Source of the DNA: Charina bottae
Lineage: Eukaryota; Chordata; Lepidosauria; Squamata; Charinaidae
Length of the DNA stretch: 64,000 bases
NCBI GenBank assembly: GCA_023362775.1
Contig: JALMGJ010000002.1
Span: 110,837,981-110,901,980 of the forward strand
Direction: 5' to 3'
Below the pieces are notes generated by a model. That model was given only the letters and a program-made list of their open reading frames with translations. It did not search any database and was not told the DNA's origin. Shown piece after piece: positions 33,640-46,671 of the stretch. Every line of letters starts with the position of its first letter. The stretch's first letter is position 1. The translations under genes and the position numbers were made by a program.

Positions 33640-33995
33640 GTTTCGCTTTCTCTGCCACAGTCAGAAGATGCTCTACGTTAGGATCGAGGAAGGGCAGCAC
33701 CACTCAAAATTTGTCCCCAGGCCCACTTTTCCCACACACTTGCTAGCACTTTCACTGGAAAGGCCTCCAGCTTTGCTACACATGGCATTTTTCCCTTTTC
33801 CATTGAGTCTGAGGTAACAGCCATCAAATACCAGTTGCAGAAGAACGATAGCAGTAGAGGGACGTGTCTCCATCTCCTGCTTATGAACATCCTTCATAAA
33901 TTCCTGCTTAGTACTGTGAGAAGCAAAATGCTGAACTAAGATGGGCCTTGGCCAGATCCATCAGGCTATTATTATGCTCTTAAATCGATCCCTTT
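33640..33995 (+). repeat. Probable interspersed repeat 3' end
   Basis: The end reads 'gatgggccttggccagatcc' then 'atcaggctattattatgctctt', which resembles a reptile repeat ending 'gatgggccttgg..tgatccagcaggctcttcttatgttctta'. The body upstream to about 33640 is not recognised and the left boundary is a guess. Confidence 0.4.
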
Positions 33996-34331
33996 TTCAC
34001 AAATCTACATTTCTTCTGAATGATGATTAGTCATTCTATTCTTTTATTTAATTATAGGCTACCTAATTGTAATACATTTTAATGAAGCATCCTTGGGATA
34101 TGTCAAAAAAGGAAGATGGAGAGATATTTGTGTCTTTTCAGCTCTACCCACTGCTTAATCTCTCGGTTTTGCCTGCCATGAGATGCCCCTTGCCCCAGCA
34201 GCCTCAGTGAGCACCAGCTGCCACTGGCTATGGTAAGATTATATGACGAATCATGGAGCATCTACTTGGTTGCTTCAGAAACAAAACCATATTCATGAAT
34301 AGTTTTGTTATTTCCAGATATTCTCTTAGAA

Positions 34332-34575
34332 CAGAGCTTTCCAAACTTTTCATGTTGGTGACACACTTTTTAGACATGCATCATTTCGCGACACACTCTT
34401 ACAGCAGGGCACAAGGCAGGCACTAGGACCTGCACGGAATCACAGCAGGTTTGGAGGCAGGCACTGGGACCTGCACGGAATCCTGGCAGGGCTCGGAGGC
34501 GGCAGCAGCCACAACACACCCAGACACTGCAGCCGACACACTAACGTGTCCCGACACACAGTTTGGAAAGCTCTG
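34332..34575. mobile_element. hAT MITE, family A, simple copy (244 bp)
   Basis: Starts CAGAGCTTTCCAAACTTTTC and ends CACAGTTTGGAAAGCTCTG with the perfect 8-bp TSD TCTTAGAA (34324-34331 and 34576-34583). One partial set of the internal 'caaggcaggcactaggacct' unit is present. This is the reference copy for the nested pair at 19873 and the expanded copy at 62014. Confidence 0.95.
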
Positions 34576-34583
34576 TCTTAGAA

Positions 34584-37500
34584 AAATCACTGTAATGCAG
34601 ACCAGGCACTTTTTAAGGGAAACAATAGGGTGTCATTTAAGGAAGATTGGTTGGGAAAGTGCCAGCACGGGACCCTTTCTCCCATTGAGATCGGCCAGCA
34701 GGGAGGGCAAAATTGCAGTTGGAATCATGGCTGGGCCAAAAATTAACAGCCTACCCCTACCTCCAATATGGTACCATCAAAGCAAAGTGGTCCCACTGAG
34801 GCAATTAGTTCAACAAAGATCAGTGATACAAAACCAAACCACATGAGAAACTTCAGGTCTAGTTTGGCCCTCAGTTATATCAGATTCAACCTGCGCAGCT
34901 TACTCACCCAGCCCAAGCTAGGAATTAAAATTAAAATGGATTGTGTGCCAAGAAGTTTTGCTTTCTTTCCCCCGTCTGCCTCAGGCTTAAATCCTGCTGA
35001 AAAATAGCAAAAGAATGTAATCATCTTGTGCTCTAGTTAACCAGAACGCAACCCCCCCCCCATCTCTCCTATTTCACTTGCATTTTTATCCTTACTCATT
35101 TTTTAAAATAAGAAACAGAAACAGCTGTGAAACCTAAGAGCAAATGGCAGGTGTACATACTATGCATTGGGTCCTGGGTGGCTAAATCAGGCACAGAGGA
35201 AATAGAGAAGAGCCTCCATCAAGTTCATTGCTGCCTCCCATCACCATTTTCATCCCTGATGCGATCCTGCAACCTGTATTTTGTACTTTTCAGTGTTGCA
35301 TCAATGTCAGTGTGACTCAGTCTTTCATAGCCAGCTCCTTATATCTCAATAATTAAACACTGTAACTTGGTATCTTTGTCCCCATGTGGCTAGTAAACGT
35401 CTGAGATGGAAAATGAGAAATACAGAGGTCATCGGAACTAGCACCAGTATATTATTGCCTTTCTGTGCCTTGCTTTTCTTCTGCAACCGATAAAAAGATG
35501 CAAACCTTAAGGTACCCAGTTTATCCCTAAACTCCTCCTGGGCTCCAAAAATAAAAAAAGGATCCAAAAAAGTCCGTCATTTAGGGGGCTCTGAGGGCAT
35601 AACTGGGGTGCTGGAAGTTGCATGTATCTCAGAGAAGTATAGGCTTCTTTCCCACTTCCCCCCAGTAGGCTTGTGTCATGAGAGAACTGTACAGTATTTC
35701 CATTCGAGCAAGTTCCATGATATAAGTCAAGGTTCTTTGCTAGCATTAAGCATTCTGACTCTCCCATTTTGGCTCAGAAATTCTGGGCAGTTGCATATTA
35801 TATTTATTTTCTTCTCTACCCTTTACCAGCATGTCCCTCAGCTTCTAGGGATGCTTCATCCCAAATTGAATGCTTTTCGCATTTTATCAGCTCTCCCCAC
35901 TCCTGATCAGTTTTAACCCTGCTCTGCTACCTTTCTGATCTTAAGTGCTTCCACCTGTAGCCTCCTAGTTTAAAAGGAGCCTGACCTTTTGTGTAGGCCT
36001 TGATTGTCTCTAAAAGTATGCAAGTGTCTTACAAATGTAAGGCCCTCCTCCAATGCCATCATCTCATCCACTCATTGAAACCATTTGGCTCTGCTGATCT
36101 ATGTAAACTGAAAAGGCAGTAATTTAAATTTGGCTTCCAAGACTCCATGACTACTTTGCCTCACTTCGTTAGGGCTGAAATCCCCCACAACCTCCACTCC
36201 CTCCTCCCCACACCCAAATCTTCTGGAGACATACCCTCAATGTGAGAGGATAACTGTTCACCCTCTGAGAAAAGCATGCTTCTAAGAGCTTCTTCCCCTT
36301 TTCCTTAGAGTGGCACCATCATACCTCAGGAATTTCCTTGATTGCCAACAGGAAATAAGAGAGTGCTATTTTGTCCCTGAAACCACTTTTCCTCAAGCTC
36401 TCTGTCTCTTCCAGCTTCTCCAGAGCAGCTGTTTTGGCCTTAGAAGAAAAACCTTGTTCTCTGAGAGTCAGGAGCTTGTTGCACGGATCACATAGCCATT
36501 TCTGCCCAGCAGGGAGAAGGTCATTCATATGAGACTTCGTATAATACACTGGGTTGTCCCACTCACCTGCTGGCTCTCTGCCGACAGACCTGTTGTTTCG
36601 TTGAGGCTTATTTAGCAGGACCAACCATGCTGCTGAATGCTGACGCCAAACTGGCACGGATGCTTAACTTGCAAGTCTGCTTAATTCCTGTTTATCTTCA
36701 CCCTCAAATCTCCAACACCACTGCTTCAGGTGCTGGGACTTTCTCCTGCTCAGTGAGCAAAGGCAAGACTTCCTGATGCTTAATGCAGTTTCTTACAGCC
36801 TGCTTTTAATTTTGCCTTCCAAAGTGGAATTTTGTCACCGAATATTTCATTTGTGAAGGCTGTTTTATTTCTATATGAAGACATTTGACACTGCTGTTGA
36901 CACACAACTTTACCAGTCTTTCTTAAATTCTGTCTGTAAGGAGAAAAAAACCTGAACTTTCATATACATATAATTAAAGACATCCACAGAGGACATGTTT
37001 AATGAATACATTGCTTCTTAACCTTAAGACACTATTCAGTCTTGAATTAATGCAAGTAGGTTACTGTAAGATCCTTGATCGTTAATGAAGGACCTTGTCT
37101 ATTAAGTTTCTAATCAAGCAAGCCAGAGTTTTTGTTTTCTCTGTAGATGTTAGTATAATTACCCTTAATGTCATCTACTACATTTTCATTAATTTAAATA
37201 GGCTCTTTCATTTGCACCACAAATGCACAAGTTCATTGCAATTTCTTCTCTCTGTTGTTGAGTGGTGGGTCTATCTAAATTTGGGACAGGCTAGATCCGG
37301 CAAAAGAGAAATCCAAAGGAAGGGCAAACATTCCCTTCCTTTCCTACATACACAGATTTTTCTCTGATCAGTTATTTTGCAAGTAACACTACTGTTATTT
37401 ATGCTTTTGAATTGCTGACTTTTAGCTTCAATGCTCAGAAATAAGGAGCGTTTCTCCATTCTTAGCCTCATCCGCTGAGGAATATGGGAATTGCAATGCT

Positions 37501-38250
37501 GCCTATCCAGACTTTCCATTGGGGAAGACTGCACTGGATACCCATACCAACTGAAAAGTTGCTCTCATGTTAACTCCATTTCATTGTCTAGAGGAGCTTT
37601 TCTAGACAATTGGAGATGTCCACTTATTGTTGACCACTTATTGTTCTTATTTGCTTGCAACTAAACTGAATCAAGTCCTTTTCATCTTCTTTAAATAAGT
37701 GTAAATGGTCAATTAGACTTCTCAAATGTAAGTAGGATCACTCATAAAGCAATAACATGATTTGGGGGTCCGACCTTAGGTTGTAATTTATACAGCATCT
37801 TACGACTTTCAGGTTGTATATTTCTGAATGCAGCAATTGAAATTCTACCACCATGTGTCACTCAGAAGTATGACCTGATCTGCTCCCAAGAAAGTGTGAG
37901 AATAGGATTTCAGTTTTAATATGCTGTATCTAATTTCTTCTCTTCAGAAGCAAATACTACTACGAATACAAAAAAACCACACTCCACTACCAGACAAAAG
38001 TAAGGATTCTTTGGTGTTAAAGATGCAGACTAATGTATGTGCCAGCCCCTTAAACTAAATCTGGGGTTAGCAACCTGACATGTGTTGAGGAGCACATGAC
38101 TGCCAAGTTCATGTCCATGGGAGCCACAAATTAAATACAATTTTAAAACCCCTACGGTATATGAAGTAATGAACACAGCACAGGAAGCAATTTTGGCATA
38201 GCTTATCCAACCACCTCAACCTTTTATAGGAAGCTCTAAAAGACACGACC
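34584..38250. other. Unique DNA, no confident gene
   Basis: About 3.7 kb without confident repeats. A minus-strand ORF of 112 codons at 36319-36657 contains a Cys pair (WLCDPCNKLLTL) and a charged helix-like stretch; I do not recognise it. Other ORFs are shorter and featureless. Confidence 0.45.
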
Positions 38251-38485
38251 AAATTATTTATTTATTTATTTATTTTTATTTATTTAATTTTTATCCTGCC
38301 TTTATTATTTTTATAAATAACTCAAGGCGGTGAACATAACCTAATACTCCTTCCTCCTCTATTTTCCCCACAACAACAACCCTGTGAGGTGAGTTGGGCT
38401 GAGAGAGAGTGACTGGCCCAAGGTCACCCAGCTGGTTTTGTGCCTCAGGCAGGACTGGAACTCATGGTCTCCCAATTTCTAGCCA
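38251..38485 (-). mobile_element. CORE-SINE / MIR-like SINE
   Basis: The + strand starts with (TTTA)n and 'tttttatcctgcctttatt', the inverted 3' tail ('aataaaggcgggataaa'), then 'gtgactggcccaaggtcacc' matching the MIR core (ccttgggcaagt... in inverse), and 'aggactggaactcatggtct', a decayed B box of the tRNA-like head. Transcribed by RNA polymerase III in life and moved by an L2-type LINE. Confidence 0.8.
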
Positions 38486-38499
38486 ATTTGTGTCACTAG

Positions 38500-39660
38500 G
38501 AATGGCATAAACAAAGACTTGTGGAATTGACTGCCCAAGTACTCCTTACTGGGTAATGAGGGAATTATAGCAACTGGGCTTTCTGATCCAAGATGCCAAC
38601 ATCCTAAAACAGGTCAAGGCACAAAACCCAGGAGAGTTAACAAGTGACACTCAAGCTGGAATCCCTACAGCAAAATTGGTCGTATGTCACTTCCAAGGGT
38701 GTGTTGAGCTAGTCTGGAGGACTTTGGTTTGTTTTGTGTTCATGTTTATTCTTCTGATTAGGCATTTGTTATAATTCCAGTCATCTGTGGCTTGGAATCC
38801 ATCAAAGGAGCAAAGAGAAATCTATCTCTTCCCATGTTTTATTATCTTGGCCACCTTGAGGAATGAGGTAGAAAAGCCAGAAGGAAAAGATCTCACACTG
38901 AATCACTTTCTCAGATCATTAGCATCTGTCAACACTTGCCAATAGTTGATTAAAAAAATTGCAAACATAGTGCTTCCTTTGCACAGGGTGTCTGCTAGTT
39001 ATTTTAGGCTGTACTTATGTAAGCTGTCATTAAATTAAGGAGCTATGGTTTAGACATCTTTAAGAAGCTATTTTTGTCACATATGATACAACTGCTAACC
39101 TCTTGATTTTAGTTTTTAAAAGGTAGCCATTAATTTATTAAAATAGTTATTAATTTCATTATTCAATGAGTCTAAATGGTATGTCACATGCATGTCTCTG
39201 AGATCCTTGTTAAAGTCTCAAGAAAGTACAACCTTAGATATCTCCTAAGACAGCTAGATAGTTCCACACCATCTTCTTGATACTTCAGCAAGGGTCCCTG
39301 AGAAGGAAGGACACCATCCCATATCTGAATGAGTCCTGTAAAGACAAAAAAACTAAAACAAGCCTTTTGAAAATAAATTTGATAAATGCAAACTATCACA
39401 AGCAATTGAATACAAATTGCAGTAAGAGTTTAATCTATGTTAAGAAGAAAGGCTTCTAAGTTCCACTGCATGCCTGATATACGTCAATCTCATTCTAGAA
39501 GTTGTAAATACTGTATCAGTCAATGATGTAGTAGTCAATCCCAATCTTTCCTGCATGGTTCACAACTTTATTGAGTTAGAGATTATTTGCCCTTTAATGG
39601 AACTTAATGAAAAAGTGCAAGTAGGTAGAAAGTGGGCATCACGTGGACAGTAAAGGTGGT
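38500..39660. other. Unique DNA, no gene seen
   Basis: About 1.2 kb without recognised features. Confidence 0.5.
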
Positions 39661-39667
39661 GGTGGTC

Positions 39668-39735
39668 AGATTATTTATTTATTTTGTTTATTTATATTTC
39701 AAATTTCGTCACTGCCCATCTCGTACGAAGCGACT
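39668..39735 (-). mobile_element. L2-type LINE or SINE 3' tail
   Basis: (TTTA)-rich start followed by 'caaatttcgtcactgcccat', an inverted L2-type tail. The sequence continuing to about 40000 may belong to the same element but I cannot identify it. Confidence 0.5.
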
Positions 39736-39739
39736 CTTC

Positions 39740-40535
39740 GTGCTAATAAAATGGACATATCCTCAATAAAAAGCTGCAACTTGTTCAGAGCTAGTCCTCT
39801 CTCACATGTAAGAAAGGAAGCAATCGCCTTAAGGCGGAGATATATTTCAGAAGCACGGTGCATGCTGAAGCACACCAACTGTCCCTTGGCAAGGGCGCAC
39901 AGCAAGAAGTCTTTGACAGCTACCTTTCTAGCCGCTTGATCCTTCCTTCTGAGTCAGGTCTCTAAGTTGCTCTTCTTCCCCACCGTCTTCTGGACAGCTC
40001 ATTCTTCCTCAGCCAATCTATTGGACAAGTTGCTCATGGGGGACATTGGCAGCTTCTCTCTCTCTCTGCATTGGCAGAGCTGCCAGACCATCTACCTGAA
40101 TCATTCCCACTTTACCCCATGAAGCTGCCCTACCCCTATTAGCTGCAGAGATAAAAGCCTTAGACTTCCTCACAAGTAGACTTTCTACCAGAAGAAGGAA
40201 GCTTCCTACTCTGCTAATTCCCAACACCTTTCTTTTCCCCTGGGGCTGGGGTTTTATATGGTCCTTCCATTTCCTCCATTTTTTCCCACCATTCTGTCCT
40301 TCCCACTACCTGATCTTAGGAGCTAATTAACTCACCCTTAACCTCAGAGTCAGGATATTTAGCAAGAATTTCTTTACCATTTCCCTCAGTTTCCACATCT
40401 ATTTGCCTTACAGTTCTCAAGACTCCTATTTCCTTTGCATCCTGCAGTTTTAGCTTAACAACCTCTTCTGTCTTGCATCAGCTTGTTAATTCCTTTCCAC
40501 ATTCCTCAACTGTCTTGCAACCAACTTTAATGCAG
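39740..40535. other. Unassigned DNA between an L2-type tail and an RTE fragment
   Basis: About 800 bp. No gene recognised; a CT-rich run at about 40051-40070 is the only simple feature. Confidence 0.4.
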
Positions 40536-40547
40536 GCATCAAGTTGC

Positions 40548-40792
40548 TTCGGAATACTTTGGACACATTATGTGAAGACCCAGCTCTGTAGAAAAGGCTC
40601 TAATGCTGGGAAAGGTAGAAGGAAAGAGAAGAAGAGGACAACCAGCAGCAAGGTGGATGGACTCAGTTACAGAGGCAATGAGTGTACCCTTGAGAGACAT
40701 GAAAGAACAAGTTAGGGATAAATAGTCTTGGAGAAAATCTATCCATATGGTCGCTAGAAGTCAAAAACTACTTGATGGCACATAATCAATCA
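40548..40792 (+). mobile_element. RTE-type LINE 3' end, second family
   Basis: 5'-truncated fragment reading YFGHIM at the start, then EKALMLGKVEGKRRRGQPAA and a diverged C-terminus, and ending in an (AATC)n tail. The 10-bp sequence ATCAAGTTGC occurs at 40538-40547 and 40793-40802 as a TSD. The same family lies inverted at 62914-63156. It is related to BovB but has a different tail (AATC instead of AAC repeats). Confidence 0.82.
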
Positions 40793-40802
40793 ATCAAGTT
40801 GC

Positions 40803-41695
40803 ATCCATGACAGATAGCTGCTCAACCTCTGCTTGAACAAGTCCACCAAAGGAAAACCCACCATTTTCTCAAATAATAGATTCTACTGTCAAACTGCTCT
40901 ATCATTGTATTTTTTCCCCCTGACATTGATTCAGAATCTGCATTACTATAACTTAAGTCCACGTTTTTATGTCTTGCACTCTGGAACAATAGTCTTCTTC
41001 ATGTAACACTTCAGGTAACCACAGTAATTTTTGCTCAAACCTAAACATACTCATTTTCCTTAGTCTCCCTACTCAATTTAATTTCCAGTACCCTGATTGT
41101 CCTTATAACTTGTATTTGGGTCTCTTCTAGTTTCTCTGAATATTTTTAAAAATATAATACCAAAAGGAAATTTCGCCCTTTCTGCCTCATGTTATACTTT
41201 TTCTTGCTGCAGGCTTCTGGCCTCCTCTCTCTGGTAAATTCTAAAATCTGGACCAACTCATTTCTTGATAGCTGATCTGCACTGTCTTTCTCATATGCAA
41301 AAAAAAGTGCTGTTGTCTTCTTCAGGTGATAGCAGATCAGTCTTGCTATAGTGGATTATAGTGGATTATAGATAGATTGCACCAACAATCTCAGTGATTA
41401 TAGCTGGGCAACCTACTCAACAAGAGGAGGAAGATGGCTAAACTAGAGTTGCCAGCACTCTTTAGCTTCACTTCCTCACACCTTTTCTTAGATTAGCACC
41501 CAAGAAGATGTGGTGGCACTACTGAGTACCATGCTTGTAATCTATCGTCAGAGTTGAAATGGTGGCAAAGGAAGTAAAAATGTTGCAAGGATGAGAGAAA
41601 GAAGGGCAAAAAGTTATGGCCATGTGTTCTGCGTATCAGCCTGCCTATTCTGCACTGACTTGGGAGACAGGGGATTTGTAAATGTAAAGTTGGCA
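40803..41695. other. Unique DNA, no gene seen
   Basis: About 900 bp; one short duplication near 41340-41370 (tatagtggat twice). Confidence 0.5.
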
Positions 41696-41719
41696 GGATG
41701 TTGTGGGATGGTGATGGGA

Positions 41720-41855
41720 TATGTGATGTTATTATGGAGTTTTGTGAGTTATATTTATTCTGACTTTATGGAATGTTGTTGTGAGCTGCCTAGGATTATC
41801 AGGTATAAGATAGGCAGCCATATATGTTTTCTAAATAATAAAAAAAGTACTAGCA
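41720..41855 (+). mobile_element. L2/CR1-type 3' tail, diverged
   Basis: 'gtgagctgcctaggattatcagg' followed by 'ataggcagccatatatg' and an A-rich end is a diverged form of the L2-type terminal stem. A (AGC/AGT)n run follows at 41850-41872. Confidence 0.5.
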
Positions 41856-41874
41856 GTAGCAGTAGCAGTAGTAA

Positions 41875-43085
41875 GGCAGCTTTACTTGGAACAGCTTACA
41901 TCCTGAGACAATACCTTTAACAACATCTGCCTATCCCGGGTCCTAGGAAAGGACTCAATAGGTGGACAAAAATGCCAAATCCAGTCTAAACATCTGGCTG
42001 ACTCTGCGATCAACCATAACAACAACAACAACCTTATCAAAAGAATTGGCTGAGATGTGGTTACTAAAGTACCATTTTATGCTACAGAAACTTGCAATAT
42101 GTTGCCAATGCCACCTCCTCTAAACTTCCAACAGTCATGTGCTGCCCATGTTATTTTGACCATTGATGGCTGCCACTTTATAACAGTAACAGCAATAGCA
42201 GTTTTGCTCACATTCTTGCACATACCGTTGTATGCATACGTGGAACACAATAGCAGCAACCAAGAGACACATCAAAAGACATGACTTGGGGATTATAGCA
42301 AGGGCTGCACTTGAAGCTTTGGGGTGGTTGCTTTGCACTCCAAAAAGCAGATGAAGCCAGGAAAAAATTAAATTTGATTTCATTCCTTGTATATATAATT
42401 AATATTAGATTAAATTAGATTAATTAGACACGGTTTACATGATTATTCCCCAGACATGCATTTAATCATTTGGGGGGGGGGGGTCAAATTAAACATAACA
42501 ATTTGGTGATAATTTTTGGAGGGCTTCAGGAGGTTGCACTCAAAGCTTGTTGGGGGTCACACATGATCCTGAATGTTTCACGCTGTGCATGTCTGATTAC
42601 AAAATCAGCAGAATTTCTGAAGATCCTTTCTTTGTTGATAAAAACTAGCTAAACAGTAGCTTTTTCCCTAAAAAACTATAGAAACTCAATAAAGCAGATA
42701 TAGCAATCTGATGTCTTCCCGATTATTTTGGACTTCATTTCTCCGTCAGCTGTAACCAGCCGAGCCAGTGGCAATGGATTATGAGAGTTGTAGTCCAAAA
42801 CATTAGAAGGTACCAGACTAAATAATGAGAAGGCAAGGTCTTCAGAAAAGAGGGAGAGTTGGTTTCCTTAGGCCTGGGCCATAAATCTAGCTGTCTCTGA
42901 CATGTTGAGTTTCATCTCTTTCCAAAAAAAAAAAGTATTGGAGCTATAAGTCATGAATTCTGTTAGAAAAGAAGACAAAAAAGACATTGATCATGCTGTT
43001 TCTATTTTACAGGGTAGTTATGTGATGTGTAAAACTTTATCAGATATTTATTAAAATAATTCAAGTCTGAAAGGGTGTTTATTCA
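41875..43085. other. Unique DNA, no gene seen
   Basis: About 1.2 kb. A run of G residues at 42472-42482 and a short 'gagttgtagtccaaaac' repeat remnant near 42786 are the only recognisable items. Confidence 0.45.
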
Positions 43086-43109
43086 TGGGTTGGTTGCTGT
43101 TGTGGGCAC

Positions 43110-43192
43110 AATAGGAGTATTAGGTATGTTCGCTGCCTTGAGTTATTTATTAAAAAAATAAAGGCGGGATAAAAATTAAATAAATAAATACA
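43110..43192 (+). mobile_element. CORE-SINE / MIR-like SINE, 3' fragment
   Basis: Reads 'aggagtattaggtatgttcg', 'ccttgagttatttatt' and 'aaaggcgggataaaaatt' with a (AAAT)n tail, matching in inverse the SINE at 38251-38485. The core and head are missing. Confidence 0.75.
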
Positions 43193-43194
43193 TT

Positions 43195-44855
43195 TACGAG
43201 TTGCTTTGAACTACTCCTGGGGTGATCCTTTCCTCAGGAGACAAAGTGCTGTTTCCTACAAGCTGTGTCTTTGGCTGCCTTTACTGAAATATCACTATTC
43301 TGACAGCTCAATGTCAGGAATGTTCTGCCTGCCTAAGGAATGGAGTGTGATATCTCTCTGGTGCACATTTTCTGTAGGGAGAATCTGAAAGATGGTGAGT
43401 CGAGTGTTGCTGCCTGCCTTTCTGGAATGTAAAACCAGGAGTGAAAGAAAGTGCAGATGTGTTGAAAAGGTCAACAGAAATTTGGAAAGTGGACCCTTTT
43501 AATGTTCTAGTACTACATTGAGCTTGGAAATCAATTCATAGCACATTAGTATCTTTCTATGTTAAGGCCGTGCTGATTCTACTACATACTGTAGCATGTC
43601 ACCTGAAAGTTTCTGGAGGATTTGTATTTGGTGTAGATAAATCCAGTAGACACTCTAGTTTAATCTTACTCTTCTCTTGAACTGCTGGCATATTACTTTC
43701 TATCATGTGAAAAACAATTTGTCCTCTACTGTCAAATAGGCTTGATATCATAATAGAGAATTTTGAAAAGTTCAATGAAATACTTCATCTTCCTTAGAGA
43801 ACATCTAAACTCATGTGTAAAAGGTTTTTATATCCATCTTGAAAGGAAAGTGGAATTTGTAAGCAGTTTCTTGGCATGGCTTACCCTATCTGTACAACAG
43901 ATTGCGTTCCTTATACTGTATCTTTTATTGATTGATTTAACCCATTAAACCAATAAGCTATAATCTTAACATTATAGCCATTTAATAAGGGTGCATTGGA
44001 TTCAGATAAACTCCACATCCCAAGAAGGGAGATGGTTTGGATCAAATCTACAGCTTCCAAAATGACCTTAATCTCCCTAAAGCCCCATTCCCAATCCACA
44101 CTGCCAGAGTTTTGGGGCATGGGAATAGAGAAACAATGCCCCTTTAAGGGGAAAAAAGGGGGATTCTGGACAGTGCTGGGGTATGGAGGGAAAAACAGGA
44201 TTGCAGTGACTCACCTAATGATCACAGCTATCAGACCAGTAGGAGCTGTCCAATCACAGAGGGCTGAGGGATCATCCTTTTAAAAGCATTTGCTCCATAT
44301 GTCTCTTTTCATTTCTTGCCATTCCTTATGAGTGGACAGGTTGCTGCATGTGGAAATAAAGACTACACTTTGCTAGTCACGTTGGTTTATTGCTTGCTTT
44401 AACTAGGGATTGATTTGCTTCCTTCTCTGATCCTTCCTCTATTCAATTTTTCTGAAGTGAGTGATATATTTTATTTTTTAACTTTATGACTGTTCTGCTA
44501 TTCAATCCCTCCTCTTTTCCATTCCCTTTCCCTAATAGACAAACCATTATCTTCTTTCCCCTTCTGTATCTTCCTTACTATAATCAGTCTTATTTTTCCA
44601 TTATCTGTTTTCAGAGGAAATCTCTTAATCTTTCATTACTCTGCCCTCAAGGTCAGTCACACCACAGTTTTAGGGCAAAAACATTCTCTCCCCCACACCT
44701 ATCTCTTTGCATAAACCTCCCTCTATTTATGTCTAAACTTCAACATAATTGCTTCCTACAGAACAGAGTATTCTGTGAGTTCTGTGCCAAATCAACTAAT
44801 AAACACTTTATTTTTTTCAAAACTCACCATATAAAGGAGCATACAGTAGTTAGAA
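43195..44855. other. Unique DNA, no gene seen
   Basis: About 1.7 kb; ORFs of up to 127 codons (44486-44869) are T/C-rich and have no motif. Confidence 0.45.
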
Positions 44856-44859
44856 TATT

Positions 44860-45076
44860 TACTTATTAGCTTTATATCCCATCTTTCCTGCCGGAGTTCA
44901 AGGTGGCACTGTATATAGCATTCCCTCCAACAACTACACAAAAATTTTCTGAAGTTGGGCTGGGAGAGAGTGACTGGCCCCAAATCGCCCTGTGAATGTT
45001 CAAGGCTAAGGGTGGACTCGAACCTGGGTCTCCTCGGTCCTAGTCTAATACCTGAACCACTACACTGCTCTGCACT
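44860..45076 (-). mobile_element. CORE-SINE / MIR-like SINE with tRNA-like head
   Basis: In inverse it begins with 'agtgtagtggttcaggtatt' (A-box region), then 'gacccaggttcgagtccacc' (B box GGTTCGAGTCC), then a core with 'ccagtcactctctcccagcc', and ends in the diverged 'gggatataaagc' tail. Unlike the 38-kb copy the head is well preserved, so this defines the 5' half of the family here. Confidence 0.82.
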
Positions 45077-45340
45077 GAAAACTGTTAGGCTATATCCCCA
45101 TCCTAATGTGCTCCAGAAACTCATCCCGCTTTGTTACTAAGTCAAAACGTAAAGCTATTGTATTTATCCATGCTCAAGTGAAAATATTTCCTTTAAGAAT
45201 CTTGCCCCAGATTCAGTTACTGAGTCACACTAGATTGTCATCAATTTAGTCCAAGCTGAAGTAAGGCATTTGAAAACAGGATGAACAAACTGAATGCTGT
45301 AGTCTGTACACATTTCTAATTTAAACCTGCTCACTTGCCC

Positions 45341-45477
45341 TTCCTTCCTTCCTTCCTTCCTTCCTTCCTTCCTTCCTTCCTTCCTTCCTTCCTTCCTTCC
45401 TCCCTCCCTCCCTCCCTCCCTCCCTCCCTCCCTCCCTCCCTCCCTCCCTTCCTTCCTTCCTTCCTTCCTTCCTTCCA
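45341..45477. repeat. (TTCC)n-(TCCC)n-(TTCC)n microsatellite
   Basis: About 15 TTCC units, about 12 TCCC units, then about 7 TTCC units. The symmetric block of TCCC inside TTCC suggests one variant spread by slippage. A long polypurine/polypyrimidine tract. Confidence 0.97.
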
Positions 45478-45794
45478 TTTTTGGAAAAGGCTTATATGAA
45501 AATATGTCTCATTTCAGCTCAGTTGAACTCACTTCAGTAAGATGGATAAATCAGGTTGTAAATCAGAAGACATTGTTCCTAGACTCTGCATTGTTACCTT
45601 CTATTGTAAACCTTGCACTATTATTCTTGTTACCTATATGGACATTTCATGAGAGGAAATAAATCTTACAGCATGTCTTTCTAGATTTCTACCCCTGGGG
45701 CTCTCAAATGTTATCAAACCCCCTTCAAGTGTCAGTGCTCTTCTTGATTTAAATATTATTGTTGCTATCGTTGATGATGATGGTGTTACTATCT

Positions 45795-46060
45795 CAATTT
45801 ATATCCCACCTTTCTGTCCAAATTGAGCAAAGCCTATTTAAGCTCACAAAAAATCCAAAAGATGAACATAGAACAATTAAAACCCAAAGAATAAAACTCT
45901 AGATATTTAGAACCATGGCTAAAGACTGAGACAGGTTTTCATCACTAATCCTCTACAGGCAGATAGGATAGGGGGCAAAATACTCCTAAGGGAGGGCATT
46001 CCATAGTCTGGAAGCCATAGGCCACAATACATTAACAACTCCTGTTAAAAGCCTTCTACT
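45795..46060 (-). mobile_element. Possible old L2/CR1-type 3' relic
   Basis: 'tttatatcccacctttctgtcc' at the left and 'gggagggcattccatagtctgg' at about 45985 are arranged as in the larger minus-strand L2 copies ('...ggaaggatgttccatag...'). Heavily diverged. Confidence 0.45.
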
Positions 46061-46099
46061 GGATTAATCAGTTACTATTTTGACTGGCTCCTTCTTCAG

Positions 46100-46670
46100 A
46101 GATGATTATTTGAGTATGATGCTTGAACTCACAGCCATCGATTCAAGGTCATAACTCTTATAAGATATTTTCATTGCAGATATTAGAAAAGCTCCTAATA
46201 ACAGAGGAAAAACAGTTACCTCTAATTTTAACTTAACTGAAGCTCAGTATATAGCAGTCTCCAAGTTCAACTTCTACAGTATATCTCTTTCTCCTGCTCT
46301 TATATCACAATGGGCTGGAAGCTATTTGTTTCACGGTGCACTGGTATTGCAACAGACCTGTCTGCTTTCAGGTCCTTTTCTAATAACCTTGCCAACTGCT
46401 GCCTTCAAAGTGTGACACAGAATTCGGGCCTTCAGCTTGATCCAGCAAGGCTCTTTTTTGCTCCTTTAGCAATGGCAACTAGTTGTTGGGTTTTTCCAAC
46501 ATGGCATCCTCCAGATGTGTTAGACATCAGGTCCCAGAATCTCCAGCTAATGCAACCAGCTCACAGAAGGATGCCATGGAGCAAAATAATTGCTTGTTTT
46601 TATTTCTTGCTCTATGATATCTGCACTGGCCTTTTGCCAGACTGTTACAGAGGTTGGGAAGCTGTGCATA
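46100..46670. other. Unique DNA, no confident gene
   Basis: A 157-codon plus-strand ORF (46310-46783) crosses this interval and then runs into a simple repeat; no domain is recognisable and I treat it as chance. Confidence 0.4.
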
Positions 46671-46671
46671 T

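Noticed and set aside
36319..36657. 112-codon minus-strand ORF with a C-x-x-C pair
   Set aside because: No domain recognised, no splice context and no second exon found; kept only as a note in the gap entry.
38060..38160. 'ggggttagcaacctgacatg', resembling a hAT terminus
   Set aside because: Only one decayed end is present, without an inverted partner or TSD.
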